Assembly: GCF_900187065.1 (NCBI RefSeq)
Contig: NZ_LT906483.1
Location: forward strand, 3,844,001 to 3,908,000
Length of the DNA stretch: 64,000 nt
Origin: Mycolicibacterium thermoresistibile
Lineage (GTDB): Bacteria > Actinomycetota > Actinomycetes > Mycobacteriales > Mycobacteriaceae
Direction: 5' to 3'
Shown here: piece by piece, positions 1-9,470 of the stretch
Layout: every line of letters starts with the position of its first letter
Position numbering within the stretch: the stretch's first letter is position 1
Program-made: the position numbers and the translations under genes
Notes under the pieces: generated by a model
The model's input: only the letters and a program-made list of their open reading frames with translations
What the model was told of the DNA's origin: nothing
Databases searched by the model: none

Positions 1-323
1 CTCTCCCACGGCCCCGAGGTGCGCAACTGGTCCATCATCGCCACCGCGTCGAGCAGCCGTTCACCCGGATACGGCTCCGGTGCGCGGATCAACTGCTCAC
101 CGGCGGCCAGCCTGTCCTGCACGGCGGGGTGATCGGGATCGGACGACAGCAGCACCGGAGCCGGGTCGTCATCGGAGTCGGCCATCCACGGCCGCGCCGA
201 CGGCAGCGACCACGGCACCTTGACCGGCATCTCCTCGGTGTACTGGACGTCCCCGGCCAACAACCCCACCGCCTCCACCGGTACCAGCGATGGCCGCCGG
301 GGATCGACCAGGACCACGGTCAT
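1..323 (-). CDS. mazG: MazG nucleoside triphosphate pyrophosphohydrolase (N-terminal part, runs off window)
   Basis: This is the first 107 codons of a MazG-type NTP pyrophosphatase, which hydrolyses (d)NTPs, including oxidised ones, to monophosphates. It reads MTVVLVDPRRPSLVPVEA and contains VQYTEEMPVKVPWSLP and LLSSDPDHPAV, the actinobacterial N-terminal extension seen in M. tuberculosis Rv1021. The segment ends at MMDQLRTSGPWE, where the catalytic MazG fold would begin, so catalytic residues lie outside the window. The ATG overlaps the mfd stop in an ATGA junction, which indicates translational coupling to mfd. Confidence 0.93.
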   Translation of the reverse strand, partial: MTVVLVDPRRPSLVPVEAVGLLAGDVQYTEEMPVKVPWSLPSARPWMADSDDDPAPVLLSSDPDHPAVQDRLAAGEQLIRAPEPYPGERLLDAVAMMDQLRTSGPWE

Positions 324-3300
324 CGTGGTCGCCGCTTGTCGCTCGTCACAGCCGCTGCACCTCCGAACCTGGTTATATCAACTTCGCCCTCGGTGTCGCC
401 ATGGAGCATCAGCAACAATCCAGCCACCATCTGGGCCAGCTCCAGATCCCGGATCCGGGGTGAGCCGATACCGCCGGACCGCGGAATGGTCACCTGCACA
501 GTCGATGTCGTCGCCCGGTAGTGCGCTCCTGGATACAGCCGCTTGAGCCGCACCTGCTGGGAGTCCTGCAGGGTCAGCGGCGCCACCCGGACCGTGGCCT
601 CCGACGGGGCGCTCACCTCGGTCACGCCGAACCGCCGGCACAGCAGCCGCAACCGTGCCACCGCCACCAGCCGCTGCGCTGGTTCGGGCAACGGTCCATA
701 CCGGTCGACCAGCTCGTCGACAACCGCGGCGATCCCGTCGTCGTCCGGGGCAGACGCCAACCTGCGGTAGGCCTCCAGCCGGAGCCGGTCGCTGGCGATG
801 TACTCCGGCGGCAGATGCGCGTCGATCGGCAGATCGATCCGGATATCCTTCGGTTCCTCCGGAGTGGCAACGGTTTTGCCTTCGGCAGCGGCCCGGTACG
901 CCTCGACGGCCTCGCCGACCAGCCGCACGTACAGGTCGAAGCCGACCCCGGCGACATGCCCGGACTGCTCGACGCCGAGCACGTTTCCGGCGCCGCGGAT
1001 CTCCAGGTCCTTCATCGCCACCGCCATCCCGGCGCCCAGTTCGTTGTTCTGCGCGACGGTGGCCAGCCGGTCGTATGCGGTCTCGGTGAGCGGCGCGTCC
1101 GGCGGATACAGGAAGTAGGCGTAGCCGCGTTCCCGGCTGCGCCCCACCCGGCCGCGCAGCTGGTGCAGCTGGGAGAGGCCGAAGGTGTCGGCCCGCTCCA
1201 CGATCAGGGTATTGGCGTTGGAGATGTCCAGCCCGGTCTCCACGATCGTGGTGCACACCAGGATGTCGTATTCGCGGTTCCAGAACCCCTCGACGGTGCG
1301 CTCCAGGGCCTCCTCGTTCATCTGGCCGTGCGCGACGACCACCCGCGCCTCGGGCACCAGTTCACGTACCCGCGCGGCCGCCTTGTCGATGGTGCTGACC
1401 CGGTTGTGGATGTAGAACGCCTGCCCGTCGCGCAGCAGTTCGCGGCGCAGCGCGGCGGCGATCTGCTTGTCGTCGTACGGGCCGACATAGGTCAGCACCG
1501 GGTAGCGCTCCTCGGGCGGGGTGAGGATCGTCGACATCTCCCGGATCCCGGCCAGGCTCATCTCCAGGGTGCGCGGGATCGGGGTGGCGCTCATGGTCAG
1601 CACGTCGACATGGGTGCGCATCGACTTGATGTGCTCTTTGTGTTCGACGCCGAAGCGCTGCTCCTCATCGATGATGACCAGCCCGAGGTCCTTCCAGCGC
1701 ACCCCGGTCTGCAGCAGCCGGTGCGTGCCGATCACGATGTCGACCGACCCGTCGGCCATGCCCTCGAGCACCGCGCGGGATTCGCTGGGGCTGGTGAACC
1801 GCGACAGCCCCTTGATCGTGACCGGGAAACCGGCCATCCGCTCGGTGAACGTCTGCAGATGCTGGTCGGCCAGCAGCGTCGTCGGGACCAGCACCGCGAC
1901 CTGCTTGCCGTCCTGCACGGCCTTGAACGCGGCCCGCACCGCGATCTCGGTCTTGCCGTACCCGACGTCGCCGCAGATCACCCGGTCCATCGGGACCGGT
2001 TTCTCCATGTCCGCCTTGACCTCTTCGATCGCGGTGAGCTGATCGACCGTCTCGGTGAAGCCGAACGCGTCCTCCATCTCGCGCTGCCACGGGGTGTCCG
2101 GGCTGAACGCGTGGCCGGGCGCGGACTGGCGTTTGGCGTACAGCGCGACGAGTTCGGCGGCGATCTCCCGGACCGCCTTACGCGCCTTGGTCTTGGTGTT
2201 GGTCCAGTCGCTGCCGCCGAGCCGCGACAGCGACGGCGAGTCCCCGCCGACGTAGCGGCTCAGCTGATCCAGCGAGTCCATCGGCACGTAGAGCTTGTCG
2301 GTGTGGCCGCCGCCGGTGCCGCGCCGGTTCGACGCGTACTCCAGCACCAGGTACTCGCGGCGGGCACCGCCCACGGTGCGCTCCACCATCTCGACGAACC
2401 GGCCGATGCCGTGCTGATCGTGCACCACCAGGTCCCCGGCGGTCAGCGCCAGCGGGTCGACCACGTTGCGCCGCTTGGGCGCCAGCTTCCTGCCCTGCTG
2501 GGCGGTCACCCGGTTGCCGGTCAGATCCGCCTCGGTGATCACCACCAGGTTCGCGCCGGGCAGCACCAGACCGTCGTGCAGCGGGCCCTGCAGCACCCCG
2601 ACCACACCGGGTTCGAGCCCGGCACCCGGCTCCAGACGTCTTGCCGGGGTCTCGGATTCGCCGAGTTGTTCGACGATCCGTTGGGCGGTGCCGGCGCCGG
2701 GGGTGACCACCGCGGCATACCCGCCGGTGGTGACGTGGGCGCGCAGCATCGCGAAGATCTCGGTGACCGCGCTCTTGGTGCGCGCCGCGGGCACCGGCCG
2801 CAGATCCAGCTCGATCGCCGACTCGCTGCTGAGCTGGCTCAGCGTCCACCACGGGTGGCCGGCCTCCGCGGCCGACGCCCGGGCGTCGTCGAGATCGAGG
2901 AAGCCCGACGCGCCCAGCGCGTCGAGATCGATGGGGGCGTCACCCCCGATGGCCGCGGCCGACCAGGACGCCTCCAGGAACTCCTGCCCGGTGGAGATCA
3001 GATCGGCGGCGCGGGTGCGGACCTTCTCCGGGTCGCACACCAGCACCGGCGCGCCGGCGGGCAGATGGTCGGTCAGCATCGACAGCTCACCCGGCCGCAG
3101 CAGCGGCAACAGCGCCTCCATCCCGTCGACCGGGATGCCCTCGGCGAGTTTGGCCAGCATGTCCGGCAGGGTGCCGGGCAGGGTGTTCTCCTGCCTGGGG
3201 TGCTGCTCGGCGAGTTTGACGGCCCGCTCCCGCACCTCGTCGGTGAGCAGCAGTTCCCGGCACGGCATCGCGACGACGGTGTCGATGCTGATCTCCGGGA

Positions 3301-3994
3301 TGGACCGTTGGTCGGCCACCGAGAACATCCGCATCTCGGAGACCTCGTCGCCCCAGAACTCGATCCGGACCGGATGTTCGGCGGTCGGCGGGAAGACGTC
3401 GAGGATGCCGCCGCGGACGGCGAACTCGCCGCGCCGGCCCACCATGTCCACCCGGGTGTAGGCCAGTTCGACCAGCCGGGCGATCGTCTCGTCGAAGTCG
3501 GCGTCCGCCCCGACGGTGAGGGTGACCGGCTCGGTCTGCCGCACCTCGTCGGGCCGCTGGGCCATCGGCTGCACCAGCGAACGGGTGGTGGTGACGACGA
3601 CCCGCAGCGGCGGGCCCAGCCGGGCGTCGTCGGGATGGGCCAGCCGGCGCAGCACCATCAGCCTGGTGCCGACGGTGTCCACCCCGGGCGACAGCCGCTC
3701 GTGCGGCAACGTCTCCCAGGACGGGAACATGGCGACTTCGTCGCCGTACACGCCACGAAGTTCGGCGGTCAGCTCCTCGGCCTCCCGGCCGGTGGCGGTG
3801 ACCACCAGCAGCGGGCCGGATCGAGCGAGTGCGGCTGCGACAAACACCCGTGCGGACGCGGGGCCTACCAGCGACAGTTCAGCCGGACGATCGGCGGCTC
3901 GGGCAGCGACATCCTGCAGAGAAGGGTCGCGTAATGCCAGATCCACCAGCCCCGCGATCGGGGTTTGGACATGGGGGTGCCCCGATGCGGTCAT
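320..3994 (-). CDS. mfd: Transcription-repair coupling factor Mfd
   Basis: This 1224-residue protein is a full-length Mfd, the ATP-driven translocase that displaces stalled RNA polymerase and recruits UvrA for transcription-coupled repair. The UvrB-like N-terminal part includes GRRGEFAVRGGILDVFPP. The RNAP-interacting region has GDLVVHDQHGIGRF. The helicase core shows Walker A GDVGYGKTEIA, the DEEQRFGV box, TMSATPIPRT and QLRGRVGRS. A TRCF domain closes the C-terminus. The start MTASGHPHVQTPIAGL aligns with mycobacterial Mfd. It is divergent from the hydrolase gene at 4176 and overlaps mazG downstream. A long plus-strand ORF opposite it is a codon shadow. Confidence 0.98.
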   Translation of the reverse strand: MTASGHPHVQTPIAGLVDLALRDPSLQDVAARAADRPAELSLVGPASARVFVAAALARSGPLLVVTATGREAEELTAELRGVYGDEVAMFPSWETLPHERLSPGVDTVGTRLMVLRRLAHPDDARLGPPLRVVVTTTRSLVQPMAQRPDEVRQTEPVTLTVGADADFDETIARLVELAYTRVDMVGRRGEFAVRGGILDVFPPTAEHPVRIEFWGDEVSEMRMFSVADQRSIPEISIDTVVAMPCRELLLTDEVRERAVKLAEQHPRQENTLPGTLPDMLAKLAEGIPVDGMEALLPLLRPGELSMLTDHLPAGAPVLVCDPEKVRTRAADLISTGQEFLEASWSAAAIGGDAPIDLDALGASGFLDLDDARASAAEAGHPWWTLSQLSSESAIELDLRPVPAARTKSAVTEIFAMLRAHVTTGGYAAVVTPGAGTAQRIVEQLGESETPARRLEPGAGLEPGVVGVLQGPLHDGLVLPGANLVVITEADLTGNRVTAQQGRKLAPKRRNVVDPLALTAGDLVVHDQHGIGRFVEMVERTVGGARREYLVLEYASNRRGTGGGHTDKLYVPMDSLDQLSRYVGGDSPSLSRLGGSDWTNTKTKARKAVREIAAELVALYAKRQSAPGHAFSPDTPWQREMEDAFGFTETVDQLTAIEEVKADMEKPVPMDRVICGDVGYGKTEIAVRAAFKAVQDGKQVAVLVPTTLLADQHLQTFTERMAGFPVTIKGLSRFTSPSESRAVLEGMADGSVDIVIGTHRLLQTGVRWKDLGLVIIDEEQRFGVEHKEHIKSMRTHVDVLTMSATPIPRTLEMSLAGIREMSTILTPPEERYPVLTYVGPYDDKQIAAALRRELLRDGQAFYIHNRVSTIDKAAARVRELVPEARVVVAHGQMNEEALERTVEGFWNREYDILVCTTIVETGLDISNANTLIVERADTFGLSQLHQLRGRVGRSRERGYAYFLYPPDAPLTETAYDRLATVAQNNELGAGMAVAMKDLEIRGAGNVLGVEQSGHVAGVGFDLYVRLVGEAVEAYRAAAEGKTVATPEEPKDIRIDLPIDAHLPPEYIASDRLRLEAYRRLASAPDDDGIAAVVDELVDRYGPLPEPAQRLVAVARLRLLCRRFGVTEVSAPSEATVRVAPLTLQDSQQVRLKRLYPGAHYRATTSTVQVTIPRSGGIGSPRIRDLELAQMVAGLLLMLHGDTEGEVDITRFGGAAAVTSDKRRPR

Positions 3995-4175
3995 GATTCA
4001 CCCATCCTATTCGCTGCACGGGCGGTGTCGAATCCGGCGGGTGGTGTGCGCACGACTCGGCACATACCCGCCGGTGGGCGGTATCGACGCAGGTAGACCG
4101 ATAATTGGTGCGCAGGGGCCGGGTCGGCGGATGTTAACGTCTAGTGAGCTGCGCTGATCGCGAAAGGTGTGGGTG

Positions 4176-5732
4176 ATGTCGGCGACCATCTCACTCGTCG
4201 AAGCCGCCGACCCCCAGGGGTTGACGGCCGCCGCCGCACAGCTGCAGACCAAGATCACCCACCTGGACACGATCATCACCGCCGAGCGGTCGGCGCTCGC
4301 CGCCCTGGCCGGCGGCTGGGAAGGCACCGCCGCCGACGCGGCGCTGGCCCGCGGCGAACAGCACCTCGCGCAGCAGGAACAGCTGCGCACCCGGTTGACC
4401 TCACTGCAGGCCACACTGGCCGATGCGGGCGCCAACCTGTCCGCGCTGCGCACCCGGATCCTCGACGTGGCCGCCCAGGCCCGCAGCCTCGGCGGGCTGG
4501 TCCGCGACGACGGCACCGTGATCGCGCTGACCTCCGGCGGCCTGATGACCCCCGACGTCGCCGCCGCCTACACCACCACGCTGAAAACCCTGCTGCAGAC
4601 CTTCGACCGGGTCGACCAGCAGAGTTCGCAATCGGTCATCCAGGCCCTCGGCGACGGCGCCGACACCGGGGCCGAGGCCCCACCGGAACCGGACATCGAC
4701 GACCTCAAACCGCCCGAGGGCGCCACCGACACCGAGGTCAACCAGTGGTGGGACGGGCTCTCCGAGGAGGACCGGCAACGGCTCATCCACGAGCGTCCGG
4801 AGTGGATCGGCAACCTCGACGGGGTCCCGGCCTCCGCGCGGGACCAGGCCAACCGCAACCGGTTGGAGGGGTTGCGCGACGACCCCGGGCTGACGGTCGA
4901 GGAGCGCGACACGATCGCCGCGATCGATGACGCATTGGAGGGCGAGGAGCGGCAACTGCTGGTGCTCGATTTCGACGGTGAGCACCCGAAGGTGGCGGTC
5001 GCGCTGGGCGATGTCGAGACCGCGGACCACGTCAGCGTCTATGTGCCCGGGACCGGGTCGGTCACCTATGACAAACCCGACGCGGGCAATGATCTGCCGA
5101 CGTATGTCGAACAGTCGGGATGGCTGAAGGCCGAGACCGAGCGGGTACTCGAGCAAGCCGGCAGATCCGACGAGACCGTCGCGACTGTTGCCTGGCTCGG
5201 CTACGAGCCCCCGGCGAATGTCGCACAGGCCGGAAGCCCCCACTACGCCGATGACAACGCACCGAAACTGGCGTCGTTCATCAACGGCCTCAACAGTTCC
5301 CGCGACACCGACCCGAATCTGACCGTGCTCGGCCACTCCTACGGGTCCCTGGTGGCCAGCGAGGCACTGCAACGCGGGACCGCGGCGGACAACGTGGTGT
5401 TCATGGGCTCACCCGGACTCGAGACCAATGTCTGGGAGTGGCACAAGAACGTGACTCCCGAGAAGTTGCACCTCAGCGAGGGACACGTCTTCGTCCAGCA
5501 TGCCGACAACGACATCGTCGCCAACCTCGGCCGGTACGGCGCCGTCATACCGTCGGAGCTGCCCGGGTTCATCGACCTCTCGACCAACGCCGAGTCCACA
5601 CCGCTCGGCCCGCGGGACGCGTCGAGCGGCCACAGCGAATACTCATTCATCAACAAGACCGCGCTCTACAACCAGGCGGTGGTGGTGGCCGGTCTGGGAC
5701 AGGACGACCGGTTCATCCGAGTGGAGGATTGA
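4176..5732 (+). CDS. DUF1023-type alpha/beta hydrolase with WXG-like N-terminus (candidate ESX-linked effector)
   Basis: This 518-residue protein has two parts. Residues 1 to about 130 are helical and carry a W-x-G turn in LAGGWEGTAADAAL, like WXG100/ESX proteins. The C-terminal half is an alpha/beta hydrolase of the DUF1023 (Abhydrolase_8) family with nucleophile elbow TVLGHSYGSLVASEAL. There is no signal peptide, consistent with but not proving type VII export. The substrate is unknown. ATG 4176 is preferred over GTG 4167 because gaaagg at 4162-4167 is well spaced for it. Its stop overlaps the next start by one base (TGATG). As I recall, an Rv2542/lppA pairing in M. tuberculosis is organised similarly. 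Confidence 0.8.
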   Translation: MSATISLVEAADPQGLTAAAAQLQTKITHLDTIITAERSALAALAGGWEGTAADAALARGEQHLAQQEQLRTRLTSLQATLADAGANLSALRTRILDVAAQARSLGGLVRDDGTVIALTSGGLMTPDVAAAYTTTLKTLLQTFDRVDQQSSQSVIQALGDGADTGAEAPPEPDIDDLKPPEGATDTEVNQWWDGLSEEDRQRLIHERPEWIGNLDGVPASARDQANRNRLEGLRDDPGLTVEERDTIAAIDDALEGEERQLLVLDFDGEHPKVAVALGDVETADHVSVYVPGTGSVTYDKPDAGNDLPTYVEQSGWLKAETERVLEQAGRSDETVATVAWLGYEPPANVAQAGSPHYADDNAPKLASFINGLNSSRDTDPNLTVLGHSYGSLVASEALQRGTAADNVVFMGSPGLETNVWEWHKNVTPEKLHLSEGHVFVQHADNDIVANLGRYGAVIPSELPGFIDLSTNAESTPLGPRDASSGHSEYSFINKTALYNQAVVVAGLGQDDRFIRVED

Positions 5733-6307
5733 TGTGGCGATTGGCGATCTCGGCACTGCTGGTGCTCGCCCTGACCGGGTGCGGTCCGATGTTTGAAAGC
5801 GAGTACACCGGACGGGCCGACGGCGACCACGGTCACGGCACCCCCGGAGAACTCGGCGAACTCCTCAACCGCCGCGACGCCGAGGACGTCCTCGCCGACC
5901 GCGACCGGATGATCACCGAGATCACCACCGAGCTGACCAGAATCGTCCCCGGATCCGAATGGCTGCCGAACCGCAAGGCAAGTGAGACTCCCTGCGGCGA
6001 CTTCGGGTCGACTCGCGGGCGGTCCTACATCAGCCGGCACTACACATCGAAGGTCCCGGTCCCTGCCGAACTGTGGGATGAAGCCTCGCAGGCGGTCATC
6101 GACATCGCCGCGAGATACGGGTACACCGACGTCATCAGTCACACCGAGAATCCCAGCGACGATCACGCGAAGGATCTCGTCATCGAGGACGGCGAGGGTG
6201 GCCGCCTCGCCTTCGGATCGATGGTCGCGGCCAGCATGTACGTCGGAACCGGCTGCTACCTCACCGCCGAGGACAAACGCAAGGCCCGCGAAGCAGCGCC
6301 GAAGTGA
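5732..6307 (+). CDS. LppA-like lipoprotein
   Basis: This 191-residue protein starts MWRLAISALLVLALTGC, a short lipoprotein signal with lipobox LTGC, so it should be lipid-anchored on the outer face of the membrane. The mature part has VPGSEWLPN, ETPCGDFG and a C-terminal GTGCYL, giving a probable cysteine pair. The pattern resembles the mycobacterial LppA/LppB family, although this is recognised by eye only. It is translationally coupled to the DUF1023 hydrolase upstream, so the two probably act together. Inhibitor or immunity partner is one possibility but is not shown. Confidence 0.78.
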   Translation: MWRLAISALLVLALTGCGPMFESEYTGRADGDHGHGTPGELGELLNRRDAEDVLADRDRMITEITTELTRIVPGSEWLPNRKASETPCGDFGSTRGRSYISRHYTSKVPVPAELWDEASQAVIDIAARYGYTDVISHTENPSDDHAKDLVIEDGEGGRLAFGSMVAASMYVGTGCYLTAEDKRKAREAAPK

Positions 6308-6411
6308 ACCGCGACGCGCCGCACGCGGTCAGCACCCATTGGTGCTAGCATCCGGCCCGACCGTGGCAAACTTCGCCGCGTCGTCAGAAAAGGTCGCCAG
6401 AAAGGGATGCC

Positions 6412-6960
6412 ATGATCCGGGCAGGTGCCGCGCTGATCGGAGCCGCAGCGTTGACGATCCTCGCCGCCGCATCGCCGGCCGCCGCCGACCCGGCCGGACC
6501 GGCCGACGCGGCCGCCGAGCCGCACCCGGTCTCCTATCTGATCGGCCGCTGCTACGACCCGAGCCAGCCGGTCGAGGAACGCCCGGAGCGGATCCTCTAC
6601 AACTGCGAGGGCACCGGGCTGATGCGGGAGATGACCTGGACGCAGTGGGACGCCGAGGGCGCCCGCGGCACCGGGATCGACGAGTCGGTGGAGTGCAAGC
6701 CGAACTGTGCGGAGGGCCCCCGTCTGGTCAACCCGATCGTGGTGCACGCGTGGAACCCGCGGCCCGCCGACGACGACCGCTGCCCCGCCGACGTGCAGTT
6801 CTACGCCGACATCACCATCGCCTACCCGCAGGGTGTGCCGCCCTGGATCGTGCCGGGCACCACCTGGGACGAAGGCACCGACTTCGTGATCATCGACGGC
6901 ATGCCCGCGGTGCACTTCTCCGATCAGAAGCCGTTCAGCTGCATGCCGCTGGGTGAGTAA
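6412..6960 (+). CDS. Secreted protein of unknown function
   Basis: This is a 182-residue ORF. Residues 1-25 form a signal peptide (MIRAGAALIGAAALTILAAA, then SPAAADP), predicting export and cleavage near ADP. The mature protein is about 155 residues with six visible cysteines (RCYD, YNCEG, VECKPNCAEG, DRCPAD and near-terminal FSCMP), so disulfides are likely. I recognise no catalytic motif or named domain. About 100 bp separate it from the lipoprotein upstream. It is convergent with the TetR gene, with only 9 bp between stops. Confidence 0.72.
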   Translation: MIRAGAALIGAAALTILAAASPAAADPAGPADAAAEPHPVSYLIGRCYDPSQPVEERPERILYNCEGTGLMREMTWTQWDAEGARGTGIDESVECKPNCAEGPRLVNPIVVHAWNPRPADDDRCPADVQFYADITIAYPQGVPPWIVPGTTWDEGTDFVIIDGMPAVHFSDQKPFSCMPLGE

Positions 6961-6969
6961 CGGCCCCCG

Positions 6970-7614
6970 TCACTCCTCGTGCAGCACCGGATCGGGTTCC
7001 AGGTGGGTCAGCCCGTTCCAGCACAGGTTCACCAGATGCGCGGCCACCACCTCCTTCTTCGGCTCGCGCACGTCGAGCCACCACTGCGCCGTCATCGACA
7101 CCGACCCCACCAGCGCCTGGGCGTACAACGGCGCCATCTCCGGATCCAGGCCGCGGCGGGAGAAGTCTCCGGCCAGGATGGAGGAGACCTGGTTGACCGC
7201 GTCGTTGAGCAGTGTCGAATACGTTCCGGAGGTGATCGCGGCCGGAGAGTCGCGGATCAGGATCCGGAACCCGTCGGTGCGTTCCTCGACGTAGGTCAGC
7301 AGCGCCAGCGCCACCCGCTCCACCCGCACCCGGGAGCGGTTGTTGGTCAGCGACGATGTGATCCCGTCGAGCAGCGCCGACATCTCCCGGTCCACCACCA
7401 CCGCGTACAGCCCCTCTTTGCCGCCGAAGTGCTCGTAGACGACCGGTTTGGACACGTTCGCCCGCAGGGCGATCTCCTCTATCGACGTGCCTTCATACCC
7501 GCGCTCGGCGAACAGCGACTTGGCGATCTCGATCAGCTGCTGCCGTCGTTCGCTGCCGGTCATGCGGGCGCGGGGGGCACGCACGTGAGTCTCAGGCTTG
7601 TCGGGCACTGCCAC
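6970..7614 (-). CDS. TetR-family transcriptional regulator (Rv1019-like position)
   Basis: This is a TetR-type repressor of about 214 residues. The N-terminal DNA-binding domain includes SLFAERGYEGTSIEEIALRA and the recognition helix NVSKPVVYEHFGGKEGLY. The C-terminal ligand/dimer domain is not diagnostic. The GTG at 7614 is chosen because longer versions run into the tRNA-Gln gene. ATG 7563, at MTGSERRQQ, is another option. It is divergent from tRNA-Gln and glmU. A TetR gene sits beside glmU in M. tuberculosis too. The ligand is unknown. Confidence 0.88.
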   Translation of the reverse strand: MAVPDKPETHVRAPRARMTGSERRQQLIEIAKSLFAERGYEGTSIEEIALRANVSKPVVYEHFGGKEGLYAVVVDREMSALLDGITSSLTNNRSRVRVERVALALLTYVEERTDGFRILIRDSPAAITSGTYSTLLNDAVNQVSSILAGDFSRRGLDPEMAPLYAQALVGSVSMTAQWWLDVREPKKEVVAAHLVNLCWNGLTHLEPDPVLHEE

Positions 7615-7658
7615 GCTCGCCAGCCTATCGGCTTCGACTAGAGTCTCAGTGCGAACAA

Positions 7659-7730
7659 TCCGTCGTGGTGTAATTGGCAGCACATCAGATTTTGGTTCTG
7701 AGAGTTCAGGTTCGAGTCCTGGCGACGGAG
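7659..7730 (+). tRNA. tRNA-Gln (anticodon TTG)
   Basis: A 72-nt cloverleaf can be drawn. The acceptor arms TCCGTCG and CGACGGA pair fully. The anticodon stem TCAGA/TCTGA encloses loop TTTTGGT with anticodon TTG. The T-arm contains GGTTCGAGTCC. CCA is not encoded. A TAGAGT hexamer at 7639-7644 is a plausible -10 box just upstream. Confidence 0.97.
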
Positions 7731-7825
7731 CTCAAGCTCCGCGAGCGTGCGCAAATGTACATCTCCAGCGGCGTGTCGGCGTGCAGACGCGCACTGTCGC
7801 GCAGAACGGTCAGGGAAGGGCAGCG

Positions 7826-9361
7826 ATGGCGTCCCAGCAAGCCGAGTCCCAGCAACCCCAGCACCCACACCAGCAGCTCCAGCCTCAGCTGACCCCGGAG
7901 CGTCCCGGCACCGCCGTGGTCGTGCTGGCCGCCGGCGCGGGCACCCGGATGCGCTCCGACACCCCCAAAGTGCTGCACACGCTGGGCGGACGCAGCATGC
8001 TGGCGCACGTCCTGCACTCGGTCGCCCGGATCGACCCGCAGCACCTGATCGTGGTGCTGGGCCACCACCGCGACCGCATCTCCCCGGCGGTCGAGGAGCT
8101 GGCCGCCACGTTGAACCGCCGCATCGACATCGCGGTCCAGGACCGCCAGCTGGGCACCGGTCACGCCACCGAATGCGGGCTGGGCGCGCTGCCCGGCGAC
8201 TTCACCGGCACCGTGGTGGTCACCTCCGGTGACGTCCCGCTGCTCGACGCCGCGACCTTGTCCGAGCTGGTCGCCGCACACACCGCCACCCCGACCGCGG
8301 CCACCGTCCTGACCACCACGCTGGGAGATCCGACCGGCTACGGCCGGGTGCTGCGCACCCAGGACGGCGAGGTCATCGGCATCGTCGAACAGGCCGACGC
8401 CACCGAATCCCAGCGCCAGATCCAGGAGGTCAACGCCGGTGTCTACGCCTTCGACATCGCCGCGCTGCGGTCGGCGCTGAGCCGGCTGCACACCGACAAC
8501 GCCCAGCAGGAGCTCTACCTCACCGACGTGATCTCGATCCTGCGCAGCGACGGCCGCACGGTGCGGGCCAACCACGTCGACGACGCCACGCTCGTCGCCG
8601 GGGTCAATGACCGGGTGCAGCTGTCCGCGCTGGCCGCCGAGCTCAACCGGCGCATCATCAAATCCCATCAGCTGGCCGGCGTGACGATCATCGATCCGGC
8701 CACCACCTGGATCGACGTCGACGTCACGATCGGCCGCGACACCGTGATCCGGCCCGGCACCCAACTGCTCGACGGCACCAGCATCGGCGAGCACTGCGAC
8801 ATCGGCCCGGACACCACGCTGTCCGACGTCGCCGTCGCCGACCGGGCCACGGTGTGCCGCACCCACGGCACGGCGTCGCAGATCGGCCCGGGTGCGACGG
8901 TCGGACCGTTCAGCTATCTGCGCCCCGGCACCGTGCTCGGCGCCGACGGCAAACTCGGCGCGTTCGTGGAGACCAAGAACTCCACAATCGGGACCGGCAG
9001 CAAGGTGCCGCACCTGACCTACGTCGGCGACGCCGACATCGGCGAGCACAGCAACATCGGCGCGTCCAGCGTGTTCGTCAACTACAACGGAGAAACCAAG
9101 AGCCGCACCAGGATCGGCTCACACGTGCGGACCGGCTCGGACACCATGTTCATCGCGCCGGTCACCGTCGGCGACGGCGCCTACACCGGAGCGGGCACCG
9201 TGCTGCGCGAGGACGTGCCGCCCGGGGCGCTGGCGGTGTCGGCCGGACCGCAGCGCACCATCGAAGGCTGGGTGGCCCGCAAGCGGCCGGGATCGAAGTC
9301 CGACCTCGCCGCGAAGGCCGCCGCCGAGCGCGACGGCGACGACACCCCGAAAACATCCTGA
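7826..9361 (+). CDS. glmU: Bifunctional GlmU: glucosamine-1-P acetyltransferase / GlcNAc-1-P uridyltransferase
   Basis: This 511-residue enzyme performs the last two steps of UDP-GlcNAc synthesis for peptidoglycan and the arabinogalactan linker. The uridyltransferase half shows VVVLAAGAGTRMRSDTPKVLH, QLGTGHA and TSGDVPLLDA. The C-terminal left-handed beta helix shows hexapeptide repeats, VETKNSTIGTG, HLTYVGDADIG and NYNGETKSRT. ATG 7826 follows a strong gggaaggg. The first roughly 25 residues are a Gln/His/Pro-rich extension that I do not recall from M. tuberculosis GlmU. It leads a glmU-prsA-arsC-lpqT run of genes on the plus strand. Confidence 0.97.
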   Translation: MASQQAESQQPQHPHQQLQPQLTPERPGTAVVVLAAGAGTRMRSDTPKVLHTLGGRSMLAHVLHSVARIDPQHLIVVLGHHRDRISPAVEELAATLNRRIDIAVQDRQLGTGHATECGLGALPGDFTGTVVVTSGDVPLLDAATLSELVAAHTATPTAATVLTTTLGDPTGYGRVLRTQDGEVIGIVEQADATESQRQIQEVNAGVYAFDIAALRSALSRLHTDNAQQELYLTDVISILRSDGRTVRANHVDDATLVAGVNDRVQLSALAAELNRRIIKSHQLAGVTIIDPATTWIDVDVTIGRDTVIRPGTQLLDGTSIGEHCDIGPDTTLSDVAVADRATVCRTHGTASQIGPGATVGPFSYLRPGTVLGADGKLGAFVETKNSTIGTGSKVPHLTYVGDADIGEHSNIGASSVFVNYNGETKSRTRIGSHVRTGSDTMFIAPVTVGDGAYTGAGTVLREDVPPGALAVSAGPQRTIEGWVARKRPGSKSDLAAKAAAERDGDDTPKTS

Positions 9362-9470
9362 GCATCCGCTCAGCACGGTTGTTGCCAACCCCGCCACGGC
9401 GAAGCAGAACCGCTACGTAGGATTGAGGCCGGAAATCGACCCGGCGAACCGGCGAGGCGGCGAGGAAACT

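Noticed and set aside
521..3934. 1137-codon plus-strand open frame opposite mfd
   Set aside because: Composition is Arg/Gly/His/Pro-rich codon shadow; mfd on the other strand is a clear full-length family member.
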